From Abditibacteriaceae bacterium (lineage in GTDB: Bacteria > Armatimonadota > Abditibacteriia > Abditibacteriales > Abditibacteriaceae): a DNA stretch of 64,000 nt. Below, one piece after another: positions 1-8,033 of the stretch. Position 1 is the first letter of the stretch, and each line of letters opens with the position of its first letter. A model generated the notes under the pieces. It was not told where the DNA came from. It ran no database searches and saw only the letters and a list, made by a program, of their open reading frames with translations. Location of the stretch: positions 37,080-101,079 of the forward strand of contig JAFAZH010000031.1 of NCBI GenBank assembly GCA_019239895.1. The letters run 5' to 3'. A program made the position numbers and the translations under genes.

Positions 1-293
1 GCGGGGCGCACCAAGCGTTGTTGCAACAAGCCGATTTTACCCAACTCATGGAGGGCCAGCCACACCATCTTTTCATCTACCGGAGTCAAATGCTCTTGCG
101 TGACCTGCTGGGCAATATCACGGATGGCGGTTTTGCCATCACAGTGTTCCCAGACGGAAGCAACTAACGGATTAAGACAATGAGCTTGATGGTTGGCTAA
201 ATCTTGGACTAAGGTTTCATCAGCAACTGGCACAACTAAGAGTTGTTCTCGACGTGCTACAGGTAAAGCAGACGGCGATGATGGCGTTGGCAT
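1..293 (-). CDS. PqqD-like peptide chaperone domain protein (3' end outside window)
   Basis: Reading the minus strand from an ATG at 293 gives an open frame that runs off the window edge, so only about the first 97 residues are visible. After a short Pro/Ser-rich start, the sequence resembles the PqqD family (RiPP recognition element fold): a leading strand-like segment, the stretch NPLVASVWEHCDGK, then TAIRDIAQQV and a helix ending in LHELGKIGLL. PqqD-type domains bind leader peptides or act as small adaptor domains, and are often found as stand-alone proteins next to HPr-kinase-like or asparagine-synthase genes. No RiPP enzyme is visible here, but the gene is at the edge. The family call rests on motif resemblance by eye. 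Confidence 0.6.
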   Translation of the reverse strand, partial: MPTPSSPSALPVARREQLLVVPVADETLVQDLANHQAHCLNPLVASVWEHCDGKTAIRDIAQQVTQEHLTPVDEKMVWLALHELGKIGLLQQRLVRP

Positions 294-526
294 ATCGGCC
301 TCCGTGTTAACCTTAAGAGTCCCCCTGAAATGCGCTGACTGCCGCATGAAGGGCGATTTATCCTGTGCAAATCTATTGCCATTGCCAAGAGCCTAAACTA
401 TGGGGTAAAGGGTGTAAGGTAACAGCAGTCAGCTTATCAGCATGGCAACGGTTATACAAGACCGTATGAATGAAGAATTTTTGGAAAAGCTCGTTGCCGC
501 CGTCTGAGTTGCTTCCTCGTTCTTGC

Positions 527-1570
527 TCATTCGTTGCCAATGCCCTTTAATCCGACTAAGTGGTTGGCATCGAGCAGTGTCCGCTCCTGGCGTGCTAATT
601 CTAAATCAGCTTCCACCATTTCGCGCACGAGTTGATCGAAGCCAATTTTGGGGTGCCAGTTTAAGAGTCTATTCGTCTCTGTAGGATCGCCTAAAAGATA
701 ATCGACTTCGGCGGGACGAAAAAAGCGTGGATCAGTTTGCACAAAATCCCGATAATCCAGGTCTACGAGAGCAAAAGCACGCTCGGCAAACTCGCGCACG
801 GAGTACGCTTCACCGGTGGCAATCACATAATCGCCGGGAGCATCTTGTTGAAGCATCAAATACATCGCCTCAACATAATCTTGGGCATGGCCCCAGTCAC
901 GTTTAGCATCCAGGTTGCCTAACAAAAGCTGCTTTTGCAGGCCGACTTTGATCCGCCCGACCGCTCGCGTAATCTTGCGAGTGACAAAAGTTTCTCCGCG
1001 TCGCGGACTTTCATGGTTAAATAAAAGGCCATTGCAGGCATACATCCCATAGGACTCGCGGTGATTAACGGTTTGCCAAAAAGCATACATCTTCGCTACT
1101 GCATAAGGACTACGCGGATGAAAGGGCGTATTGATGGACTGGGGTGGTTTGGCGGCTCCGAAAATTTCCGAACTGCTGGCCTGGTAGAAGCGCATTGGCT
1201 GCCCTATGCGCTGACTGTAATCGCGGATGGCTTCGAGTAAACGCAAAACACCAAGCCCAGTCACATCTGCCGTGTATTCGGCTTGATCAAAAGAAACCCG
1301 CACATGGGATTGGGCACCCAGATTATAAACTTCATCAGGTTGCACCTGCTCAATAATACGACGCAATCCAGAACCGTCACTCAAATCGCCATAATGTAAA
1401 ATGGGTTGAGTTACAGCATCATCGGCAAAGAGATGGTCAATGCGCTCTGTATTATAAGTAGAGGCACGGCGCACAATGCCATGCACGGAATAGCCTTTAG
1501 TTCTTAAAAGCTCTGCCAGATAACTGCCATCTTGCCCGGTTATGCCCGTAATTAATGCTGTCTTCGCCAA
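527..1570 (-). CDS. gmd: GDP-mannose 4,6-dehydratase
   Basis: Converts GDP-D-mannose to GDP-4-dehydro-6-deoxy-D-mannose, the first step to GDP-L-fucose or GDP-rhamnose, in the cytoplasm. SDR-family features: NADP-binding [15 protein letters not shown] at residues 7-21, the GMD signature [23 protein letters not shown], the catalytic Y-x3-K in [12 protein letters not shown], and [16 protein letters not shown]. The frame is open to 1681, but the start is placed at TTG 1570 because a GGAGG lies 7 nt upstream and the family N terminus (AKTALITG) begins there, giving 347 aa, a normal GMD length. It begins 2 nt after the stop of the upstream paralogue, and the RBS overlaps that stop codon, so the two are very likely translationally coupled. 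Confidence 0.93.
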   Translation of the reverse strand: MAKTALITGITGQDGSYLAELLRTKGYSVHGIVRRASTYNTERIDHLFADDAVTQPILHYGDLSDGSGLRRIIEQVQPDEVYNLGAQSHVRVSFDQAEYTADVTGLGVLRLLEAIRDYSQRIGQPMRFYQASSSEIFGAAKPPQSINTPFHPRSPYAVAKMYAFWQTVNHRESYGMYACNGLLFNHESPRRGETFVTRKITRAVGRIKVGLQKQLLLGNLDAKRDWGHAQDYVEAMYLMLQQDAPGDYVIATGEAYSVREFAERAFALVDLDYRDFVQTDPRFFRPAEVDYLLGDPTETNRLLNWHPKIGFDQLVREMVEADLELARQERTLLDANHLVGLKGIGNE

Positions 1571-1572
1571 GA

Positions 1573-2571
1573 TTAATCCTCCACTGTATAGTCTATTAAT
1601 TCTTCTTGTTTTAAAACGCGTTTTATATCCGCTTCGACCATCAGAGCGACGATTTGCTCTAAGTTTACACGCGGCTCCCACCCAGTACGGCTTGCCAGCT
1701 TGCTGGGATTGCCAACTAAAGCTACGGGGTCAGCGGGACGAAAAAAAGCTGGATCGGTCCGCACGTAGTCTTGATAATTCAGTCCGACACATTTGAAAGC
1801 TAAGTCTACAAACTCGCGCAGAGAATGCACTTTACCAGTCGCAATAACATAATCATCTGGCTCACCTTGCTGCATAATGTGCCACATTGCCCGGACGTAA
1901 TCACCGGCGAAACCCCAATCGCGCTGCACGTCGAGATTGCCCATGATTAATTCATTTTGCAAACCCTGCTTGATACGGGCGACAGCTTGAGTGACCTTGC
2001 GCGTCACAAAGTTACTCGGACGCAATGGCGACTCATGATTAAAGAGAATACCACAACTGGCATGGGCGGCATGAATCTCACGACACCCCACGATGATCCA
2101 GTAGGCATAAAGTTTCGCCGCCCCATAGGGACTCTGTGGATGAAAAGGAGTGGCCTCGGTCTGCGGCGATTCCGCTACTTTGCCATACATCTCGGACGAA
2201 GCAGCCTGAAAAAACCGCGCTCCTGGCTTGACTTCGCGCCAAACCTGAACCAGGCGGGCAGTGCCCAAAGCAGTAATCTCGCCGGTTTCCACGGGCCGTT
2301 CCCAGGAAGCAGCCACAGAAGTTTGGGCCGCCAAATGGTAAATCTCATCAGGAGCCGCTAACTCTACAGCCCTCGCTAAGGAGCGCATATCCATAAAGTC
2401 AGCCTCAATGAGTTGCACTTGATCCTGGAGTTTAAGGGCCGTTAAAGTGTTGTGTTCATGATCGCTAGCGGATCGTACTGTGCCGATAACTCGATAGTTC
2501 TTTTTAAGGAGAAGTTGAGTAAGATACGCTCCGTCCTGACCAGTAATCCCAGTAATAAGTGCATTGGGCAT
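1573..2571 (-). CDS. Divergent GDP-mannose 4,6-dehydratase paralogue
   Basis: A 332-aa SDR enzyme closely similar to the adjacent gmd product: [18 protein letters not shown] near the N terminus, AASSEMYG, catalytic [28 protein letters not shown] and [15 protein letters not shown]. It differs where canonical GMDs carry the RRxSxxNTxRIDHL segment, here [12 protein letters not shown]. It could be a second dehydratase with different regulation or cofactor contacts, or a reductase-like partner for the same 4-keto intermediate. The family is clear but the exact reaction is not. It lies between phosphomannomutase and gmd in the nucleotide-sugar operon. Confidence 0.85.
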   Translation of the reverse strand: MPNALITGITGQDGAYLTQLLLKKNYRVIGTVRSASDHEHNTLTALKLQDQVQLIEADFMDMRSLARAVELAAPDEIYHLAAQTSVAASWERPVETGEITALGTARLVQVWREVKPGARFFQAASSEMYGKVAESPQTEATPFHPQSPYGAAKLYAYWIIVGCREIHAAHASCGILFNHESPLRPSNFVTRKVTQAVARIKQGLQNELIMGNLDVQRDWGFAGDYVRAMWHIMQQGEPDDYVIATGKVHSLREFVDLAFKCVGLNYQDYVRTDPAFFRPADPVALVGNPSKLASRTGWEPRVNLEQIVALMVEADIKRVLKQEELIDYTVED

Positions 2572-2642
2572 AAGACTAAAAGACGACTAAATTGCATTCC
2601 CTCAAACCAAGATCATTGCCCTCAGCGTGTTCTGACTTCACT

Positions 2643-4016
2643 TTAGGACGCTTCCTGAATAAACTGTTTAAGTGCATTTAAATGAGCATCGCGCTCTGAG
2701 GTAGAGGCCGCTTCCAGGTTTAAGCGCAACAATGGTTCAGTATTACTAGCCCGCAGGTTAAACCACCAATCTTCCATCTCAACCGTTAGACCGTCCATAT
2801 GATCCGTCTTTGCTCCACGCTTCTGGTAGTTATCTTCCACCCGTTGGAGCACCGCCGTGACATCGGGCACCCGAAAATTCAATTCGCCCGTCGAGCTGTA
2901 ACGGCGCAACGGCGCAACGAGTTGTGACAAAGTTTGCTGACGCTCGTGGCAAATATTGATGACCTGAATCATTGCCATCAAACCGGAGTCCGTATAAAAG
3001 CAATCCCTGAAGTAATAATGGCCAGACAACTCGCCGCCAAAAGGAGCACCTTTCTCCTTAAGTAACCGCTTCATAAAAGAGTGCCCCACCCGCCCGCGCA
3101 CCGGTAGTCCCCCATGCTGTTCAATCCATTCAGGCACCACTTTAGAGCTACGCAAGTCATACAGGATAGGACTTCCAGGTTTTTGGGCCAGCACCGCTTC
3201 GGCAATCAGAGCGGTGATTAGATCACTCGAAATGCTCTCACCCATCTCATCCACGAACATACAGCGGTCGGCATCACCATCAAAAGCTACACCAAAATCA
3301 CACTGATGGTCTTTGACTAACTGCTGCACGTCACGTAAATTCTCGGCCTTTAGCGGATCCGCTTCATGGTTGGGAAAAGCACCATCTAACTCCCAGTATA
3401 GTGGCACTGGTTCTAGTGCCTCATGGCGGGCAAAGAAATCTGGCAGAAAAAAGCCGCCCATCCCATTAGCTGTATCGACTCCTATTTTTAACCGATGAGT
3501 AACTGGAGACACAAAGTTATCCATAAAGTCCAGGTAGTCAGTCAAAGCATTCTCGACGTTCTGACTGGTTCCTGGTGTCGGCACGGTGGCTAAAGCCGCA
3601 TGGCTCTTATTCATTTGGGCCCGCAATACAAAGCCTTCTACTTTATCCAAGCCCGTCAAATAATCTAGGGGCATTGCCTCTGGGCCACTGACCTTAAAAC
3701 CGTTATATTCCGGGCCGTTATGGGAGGCCGTCACGGTTACACTGCCTTGTGCCTTATAATGCACATTGGCCCAGTAATTCATCGGAGTGGCGGCCAAACC
3801 AATATCTATGACATCGCAGCCAGCTTCCATCAAGCCACGGATTAGTTCTGCACTCAAAGCAGGCGAGTATAGGCGCATGTCGCGGCTGACCACAATTGGC
3901 CCCTGCTGTTGAAAGACTTCTTGGCCTAAGCCCCGGCCGATGAGATAGGCTAACTCAGGGGTTAAGACCTCGTTCACAATGCCCCGGATATCGTACGCTT
4001 TAAAAATCCCCGCCAT
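2643..4016 (-). CDS. manB: Phosphomannomutase/phosphoglucomutase
   Basis: A 457-aa alpha-D-phosphohexomutase that interconverts mannose-6-P and mannose-1-P (and probably the glucose equivalents), feeding the GDP-mannose pathway. Visible family landmarks in order: N-terminal FKAYDIRG, the phosphoserine loop TASHNGPEYNGFK at about residues 94-106, the Mg-binding DGDADR, the sugar-binding GGELSGH and the C-terminal phosphate-binding RASNTEP. The residue after TASHN is Gly instead of the usual Pro, a small departure in the active-site loop. The neighbours (gmd, fcl, manC) support mannose as the physiological substrate. Confidence 0.93.
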   Translation of the reverse strand: MAGIFKAYDIRGIVNEVLTPELAYLIGRGLGQEVFQQQGPIVVSRDMRLYSPALSAELIRGLMEAGCDVIDIGLAATPMNYWANVHYKAQGSVTVTASHNGPEYNGFKVSGPEAMPLDYLTGLDKVEGFVLRAQMNKSHAALATVPTPGTSQNVENALTDYLDFMDNFVSPVTHRLKIGVDTANGMGGFFLPDFFARHEALEPVPLYWELDGAFPNHEADPLKAENLRDVQQLVKDHQCDFGVAFDGDADRCMFVDEMGESISSDLITALIAEAVLAQKPGSPILYDLRSSKVVPEWIEQHGGLPVRGRVGHSFMKRLLKEKGAPFGGELSGHYYFRDCFYTDSGLMAMIQVINICHERQQTLSQLVAPLRRYSSTGELNFRVPDVTAVLQRVEDNYQKRGAKTDHMDGLTVEMEDWWFNLRASNTEPLLRLNLEAASTSERDAHLNALKQFIQEAS

Positions 4017-4072
4017 AAGCTAATGCTCAATTCCAAACGATAGTGTTAAATGATGCCATTCCATCGTCATCC

Positions 4073-5038
4073 TCAGGCTGCGGTAGTGGTTGGCGATTCG
4101 GCTACTGAATGGGTACTTTGATACCAATCTATGGTACGGCGTAGACCCTCTTGGAAATCCGTTTGGGCGCGAAAACCAAAGCACTCTTCAGCCCGCGTCG
4201 TGTCGAGGCAACGGCGAGGTTGGCCATTGGGCTTAGTAGCATCCCACACGATTTTCCCAGTGAAACCAACTTCCGACGCAATCATTTCGGCCAGGTCCCG
4301 AATGGCTATCTCACGCCCGGTGCCCAAGTTGACAGGCAAGTCTCCTTCATAGCGTTCGGTGGCCAAAATAATACCTTCAGCGGCATCCTCTACATAAAGG
4401 AACTCGCGTGTTGGAGACCCATCGCCCCACAGCACAACCTCCTTATGGCCAGCCTGCTTAGCTTCCAGGCATTTACGGATCAGCGCCGGAATCACATGAG
4501 AAGTATTTAAGTCGAAATTATCACGCGGGCCATACAGATTAACTGGGAGCAAGTAAATCGCATTGAAGCCATATTGCGCCCGATACGCCTGGGCTTGGAC
4601 AAGCATCATTTTCTTCGCCAATCCATAGGGAGCGTTAGTTTCTTCCGGGTAGCCGTCCCATAATTCGTCCTCTTTAAAGGGGATTGAAGCTAACTTCGGA
4701 TAGGCACAAATAGTCCCTACCGCGGTGAACTTGGCGACCTCAAACTGCCGCGCTAATTCCATGAGTTGAAGCCCCATAATCGCATTATCATAAAAAAAAC
4801 GACCTGGATTGGCACGGTTAGCGCCAATCCCCCCCACTACCGCAGCCAGATGAATAATGATTTCCGGTCGGGTGGCGCGATAAAGGCTTAGGATGCCGTC
4901 GCGCTCGCGCAAGTCATACTCTTTCGAGCGCGGCACCACGATTTCGCTACAGCCACGCTCGTAGAGTCTTTGCACCACAGTGGCTCCGAGAAATCCCGCA
5001 CCGCCCGTAACTACCACACGTTTTCTAGACCAATCCAT
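4073..5038 (-). CDS. fcl: GDP-L-fucose synthase
   Basis: Epimerase/reductase that turns GDP-4-dehydro-6-deoxy-mannose, the gmd product, into GDP-L-fucose using NADPH. Family landmarks: [37 protein letters not shown], the GTICAYPK strand and the catalytic Y-x3-K in [12 protein letters not shown], then [11 protein letters not shown] and the C-terminal [13 protein letters not shown]. The start is set at ATG 5038 (MDWSRKR) because GGAGAAG sits 6 nt upstream; an in-frame ATG at 5053 would add MEKLK and has only a poor RBS. With 321 aa it is the usual size. Part of the minus-strand nucleotide-sugar operon. Confidence 0.93.
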   Translation of the reverse strand: MDWSRKRVVVTGGAGFLGATVVQRLYERGCSEIVVPRSKEYDLRERDGILSLYRATRPEIIIHLAAVVGGIGANRANPGRFFYDNAIMGLQLMELARQFEVAKFTAVGTICAYPKLASIPFKEDELWDGYPEETNAPYGLAKKMMLVQAQAYRAQYGFNAIYLLPVNLYGPRDNFDLNTSHVIPALIRKCLEAKQAGHKEVVLWGDGSPTREFLYVEDAAEGIILATERYEGDLPVNLGTGREIAIRDLAEMIASEVGFTGKIVWDATKPNGQPRRCLDTTRAEECFGFRAQTDFQEGLRRTIDWYQSTHSVAESPTTTAA

Positions 5039-5123
5039 CTTCAACTTCTCCATAGTAAATCTCTTGTAAATCTATTGACTGTCCTATTGTTCAAACAACT
5101 TTGTTGAAGCGAGCCCGCGAGAC

Positions 5124-6584
5124 TTACCCTGTTTGTAACCGCCCATAAATGTCCTCAGCACGGACGATATCATCTTCCCCTAAATAGGGGCCAGATTGCA
5201 CCTCAATCAGATGCAAGGGAATACGCCCTGGATTGTGCAGCCGGTGGCTCGTGCCCAGTGGCACATAAACGGATTCGTTCTCTGCAACCAAATGCACCTT
5301 ATCGCCAATGGTGACTTCCGCAGTGCCACTAACCACGACCCAATGCTCCGAACGATGGTGATGCATCTGCAAAGATAACTTGGCACCAGGATTAACCGTG
5401 ATGCGTTTAACCTGAAACCGTTCCCCACGATCCATGCCTTCATAACTACCCCAGGGGCGATAGACGCGGCGATGAGTTTCATGCTCACTACGCCCCTGGC
5501 TTTTGAGACGTTCTACTACTACCTTGACATCCTGTGTATGATCTTTATGAACCACCAAAACGGCATCTGCAGTTTCTACTACCACGAGATCCTCAACCCC
5601 TACTGCCGCGACCAAACGCCGCTCCGCGTGGACATAACAGTTGGTAGTTTCGTGGAGTATGACTTCGCCCTGAGTAACATTACCCGCTTCATCTTTCTCA
5701 TGAAACTCCCACAGGGATGACCAAGAACCCAGGTCACTCCACCCCATGTTAACAGGAATCACGGCGGCCTTGACCGTTTTTTCCATGACGGCATAATCAA
5801 TAGAAATACTGGGACAGGTGACAAAAGCTTTTTCTGCCAGCCGATAAAAGTCCAGATCATGATAAGCCTGTTGTACTGCCTCACGACAGGCCGCCACCAC
5901 TTCAGGATGCAACCGTTCAAGCTCTTCGAGATAGGTCTTGGCACTCAATAGAAACATGCCACTGTTCCACCAAAAATCACGGGATTGCACATATTTCTGG
6001 GCGGTCGCGGAATCTGGTTTCTCCACAAAGCGTTCCACTTTATAACCAGTTAGCCCAGATATTTGCGTCTCATCTACTGTATCGGATGAATTCTCTTCTA
6101 ATGGCTGGCCGCGCTGAATATAGCCGTAGCCAGTTTCGGGGGCATCGGGGACAATACCAAAGGTGACCAGATAGCCATCGTGAGCCAACCGCCGGGCCTT
6201 TTGAATGGCTGCATGATAGGCCGCAATATCTCTGATCACATGATCGGCAGGTAATACCAGCATCAAAGCATCGTCTTCTTGGTTTAAGAGGTGCAGGGCG
6301 ACTGCCGCAACTGCCGGTGCCGTGTTGCGGCCCGCTGGCTCTAACATGATGGTGGGGGCTGCAATATTGATTTCCTGGAGCTGTTGTGCTACGACGAATC
6401 GCTGCTCCTGATTGCAGACGATAACGGGTTTACCGCTGTCTTTTAGTCCTTCCAAACGCAGCAGTGTCTCTTGCAATAGGCTACGCTCCGAAGTTAATGG
6501 CAATAATTGTTTGGGCAAACTGCTGCGCGAGATGGGCCATAAGCGGGAGCCACTGCCGCCACTGAGAATTACAGGAAATAACAT
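5124..6584 (-). CDS. manC: Mannose-1-phosphate guanylyltransferase / mannose-6-phosphate isomerase
   Basis: A bifunctional type II enzyme of 486 aa. The N-terminal nucleotidyltransferase domain carries ILSGGSGSRLWPISR and PKQLLPL (residues 6-30) plus the substrate-binding RFVEKPD, and makes GDP-mannose from mannose-1-P and GTP. The C-terminal cupin (from about residue 370, RVYRPWGSYE) has the metal-binding QMHHHRSEHWVVVSGTAEV and would interconvert fructose-6-P and mannose-6-P. With manB, gmd and fcl it completes a route from fructose-6-P to GDP-fucose inside one operon. Confidence 0.95.
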   Translation of the reverse strand: MLFPVILSGGSGSRLWPISRSSLPKQLLPLTSERSLLQETLLRLEGLKDSGKPVIVCNQEQRFVVAQQLQEINIAAPTIMLEPAGRNTAPAVAAVALHLLNQEDDALMLVLPADHVIRDIAAYHAAIQKARRLAHDGYLVTFGIVPDAPETGYGYIQRGQPLEENSSDTVDETQISGLTGYKVERFVEKPDSATAQKYVQSRDFWWNSGMFLLSAKTYLEELERLHPEVVAACREAVQQAYHDLDFYRLAEKAFVTCPSISIDYAVMEKTVKAAVIPVNMGWSDLGSWSSLWEFHEKDEAGNVTQGEVILHETTNCYVHAERRLVAAVGVEDLVVVETADAVLVVHKDHTQDVKVVVERLKSQGRSEHETHRRVYRPWGSYEGMDRGERFQVKRITVNPGAKLSLQMHHHRSEHWVVVSGTAEVTIGDKVHLVAENESVYVPLGTSHRLHNPGRIPLHLIEVQSGPYLGEDDIVRAEDIYGRLQTG

Positions 6585-6676
6585 AGCATCAACTTCTTAG
6601 AAATTCTTTTTAACAAACCACCTATCTATGTTATCTTGTCTTTAACCTAAAGTCATCCTACTTTAAGCTCTCACAT

Positions 6677-7510
6677 TTAGATTCTGCCTCGCAACTGATA
6701 CACCTTATAGCCTATAACTTCATGGATCCAACTGCGAAAGGCCGCGAATCGTCCATCCGGACTTCCAGATGAATTCAAGTCGAAACTGCCTTCCGTGCAG
6801 GGGGAACAGAGCAGTGGCACTCCAGCTTTCTCAAAGACCGCCCTCACGCGTCGCATGTGCGTCGGGCTACTCACCAAAATGATGCGTTGCCAATGGTGTT
6901 GGCGCATTATCTTCTCAATCAGCGTTGCTTCCTCAAATGTGCTAGCGACTGGTCCAATTTCTTCTAATGTTTGTGTCAGCCGCAACAACTTCATCTGGCG
7001 TCGGATCTCCGGCACAGCCGAGGGCGCGGGACCAAACAACCGGGGAATCAGCAGGCGCGGCGCATAACCTTGTTCCAGAATCTCATAAGCATGAAAAACG
7101 CGCATTTGAAAATTATCTGGCAGCTTGCCATCGGACAGCAAGCCTGAACCCAGCACATAAACGGCATCTGCTGGCTGTAACCTGTCATTACGCACGAGGC
7201 CACGCGCCAGGGGCATCGCCACTGGCGTGCTGCCAACGACTATGGCCAAACAGCAGAGACCAGCACTACCCACCCACAGCACTCTCCTGGCTCCTGTTAA
7301 CGAAAGTATCGCTCCAACCATCCCCATGAGGGGAATACCCCAGGGACTGTCCTCCAACCACTTCAATCCTGGCAATGCTCCTGCGCCCAGTTGTGTAGCA
7401 GCTAACCAGGATAGTATGCCAATGACAAACCCTCTCAGCAGTTCTTGCCTGCGCTCGTTGGCTGAAGAAGACGCACTTCCCCATCGAGAGGACGATTTTT
7501 GTTTATCCAT
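6677..7510 (-). CDS. YdcF/ElyC-family (DUF218) membrane protein
   Basis: A 277-aa protein with three hydrophobic segments (about residues 27-45, 58-73 and 77-97) followed by a DUF218 domain (about 113-260). The domain shows ADAVYVLGSGL, a helix with MRVFHAYEILEQGYAPRLL and ILVSSPTHMRRVRAVFEKAG. Family members (YdcF, SanA, ElyC) are envelope proteins linked to cell-envelope or polysaccharide maturation, but their chemistry is not settled. As the first gene of the minus-strand operon feeding the polysaccharide, it is probably an envelope factor of this locus. Confidence 0.75.
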   Translation of the reverse strand: MDKQKSSSRWGSASSSANERRQELLRGFVIGILSWLAATQLGAGALPGLKWLEDSPWGIPLMGMVGAILSLTGARRVLWVGSAGLCCLAIVVGSTPVAMPLARGLVRNDRLQPADAVYVLGSGLLSDGKLPDNFQMRVFHAYEILEQGYAPRLLIPRLFGPAPSAVPEIRRQMKLLRLTQTLEEIGPVASTFEEATLIEKIMRQHHWQRIILVSSPTHMRRVRAVFEKAGVPLLCSPCTEGSFDLNSSGSPDGRFAAFRSWIHEVIGYKVYQLRGRI

Positions 7511-7770
7511 TTACTGACTATCACCCATTGAACAATCTTCTATCAGGAAAGTTAGAATCTTTGAAGCCAACCATACATTACACTATATCCTAACCTCAAC
7601 TTGCACCCGCGCCACCTCACGAGGCTACCAACACTTCACTTTCCCCTTGCTTTCCTAGCTGCCTGTTCTGCCTACTAAAACTATTCACTACTTCTGCTGA
7701 CCAAGGGCACCCCTGTACTCAACATAACTCAACTTACTACCTATTGGCCCGGAGGCTAAAGTCACGACCC

Positions 7771-7938
7771 TGAGACAAGCCGGACCACAACCAAAGGCGC
7801 ATAGATAGCAACGGATGCCGCATTGCCAGCAACCAAAGGCGCGGGGACATCAACGGACGCCGCGTTGATAACAACCAAAGGCGCGTTGCCATTAACGCCG
7901 CTTGCGTTGATGTCCCCGCTTGCTCTATTGATGTCCCC
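7771..7938 (-). repeat. 21-bp minisatellite, 8 units (array 1)
   Basis: Read on the minus strand, the stretch splits exactly into eight 21-nt units. The first two begin GGGGACATCAA and later ones begin GTTGNT and end GCGCCTTTG or GCGGCGTCC. Translated in one frame, the units are heptapeptides of the type GDINRAS, VVINAAS, VDVPAPL, VAGNAAS, VAIYAPL. The array sits in the divergent spacer (7511-8033) between the ydcF-like and yjbH-like genes. More than one frame stays open, as expected for any repeat whose unit is a multiple of three, so open reading is not proof of coding. The remainder of this spacer shows nothing clear apart from the promoter listed separately. Confidence 0.8.
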
Positions 7939-7996
7939 TTGCTCTTGGTTGCTAACGGCACTGAGCCGCGAAGCAATCGCCGGGGTGGGTAGCACG

Positions 7997-8026
7997 TTGA
8001 GTTAACATATATTTATGCTGTATCCT
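7997..8026 (+). promoter_or_regulatory. Candidate sigma-70 promoter for the yjbH-like gene
   Basis: TTGAGT, an 18-nt AT-rich spacer, then TATCCT. Transcription would start near 8033, right at the first possible ATG of the following gene. If the promoter is real, translation more likely starts at a downstream ATG (8052 or 8112). Matched by eye only. Confidence 0.35.
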
Positions 8027-8033
8027 ATATACA

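Noticed and set aside
1571..1681. N-terminal extension of gmd
   Set aside because: Overlaps the upstream dehydratase and is not family-like; TTG 1570 has a strong RBS.
7762..7995. 77-aa heptapeptide-repeat ORF on the minus strand
   Set aside because: Multiple frames are open because the unit is 21 nt; no RBS or promoter points to it. Recorded as a DNA repeat.
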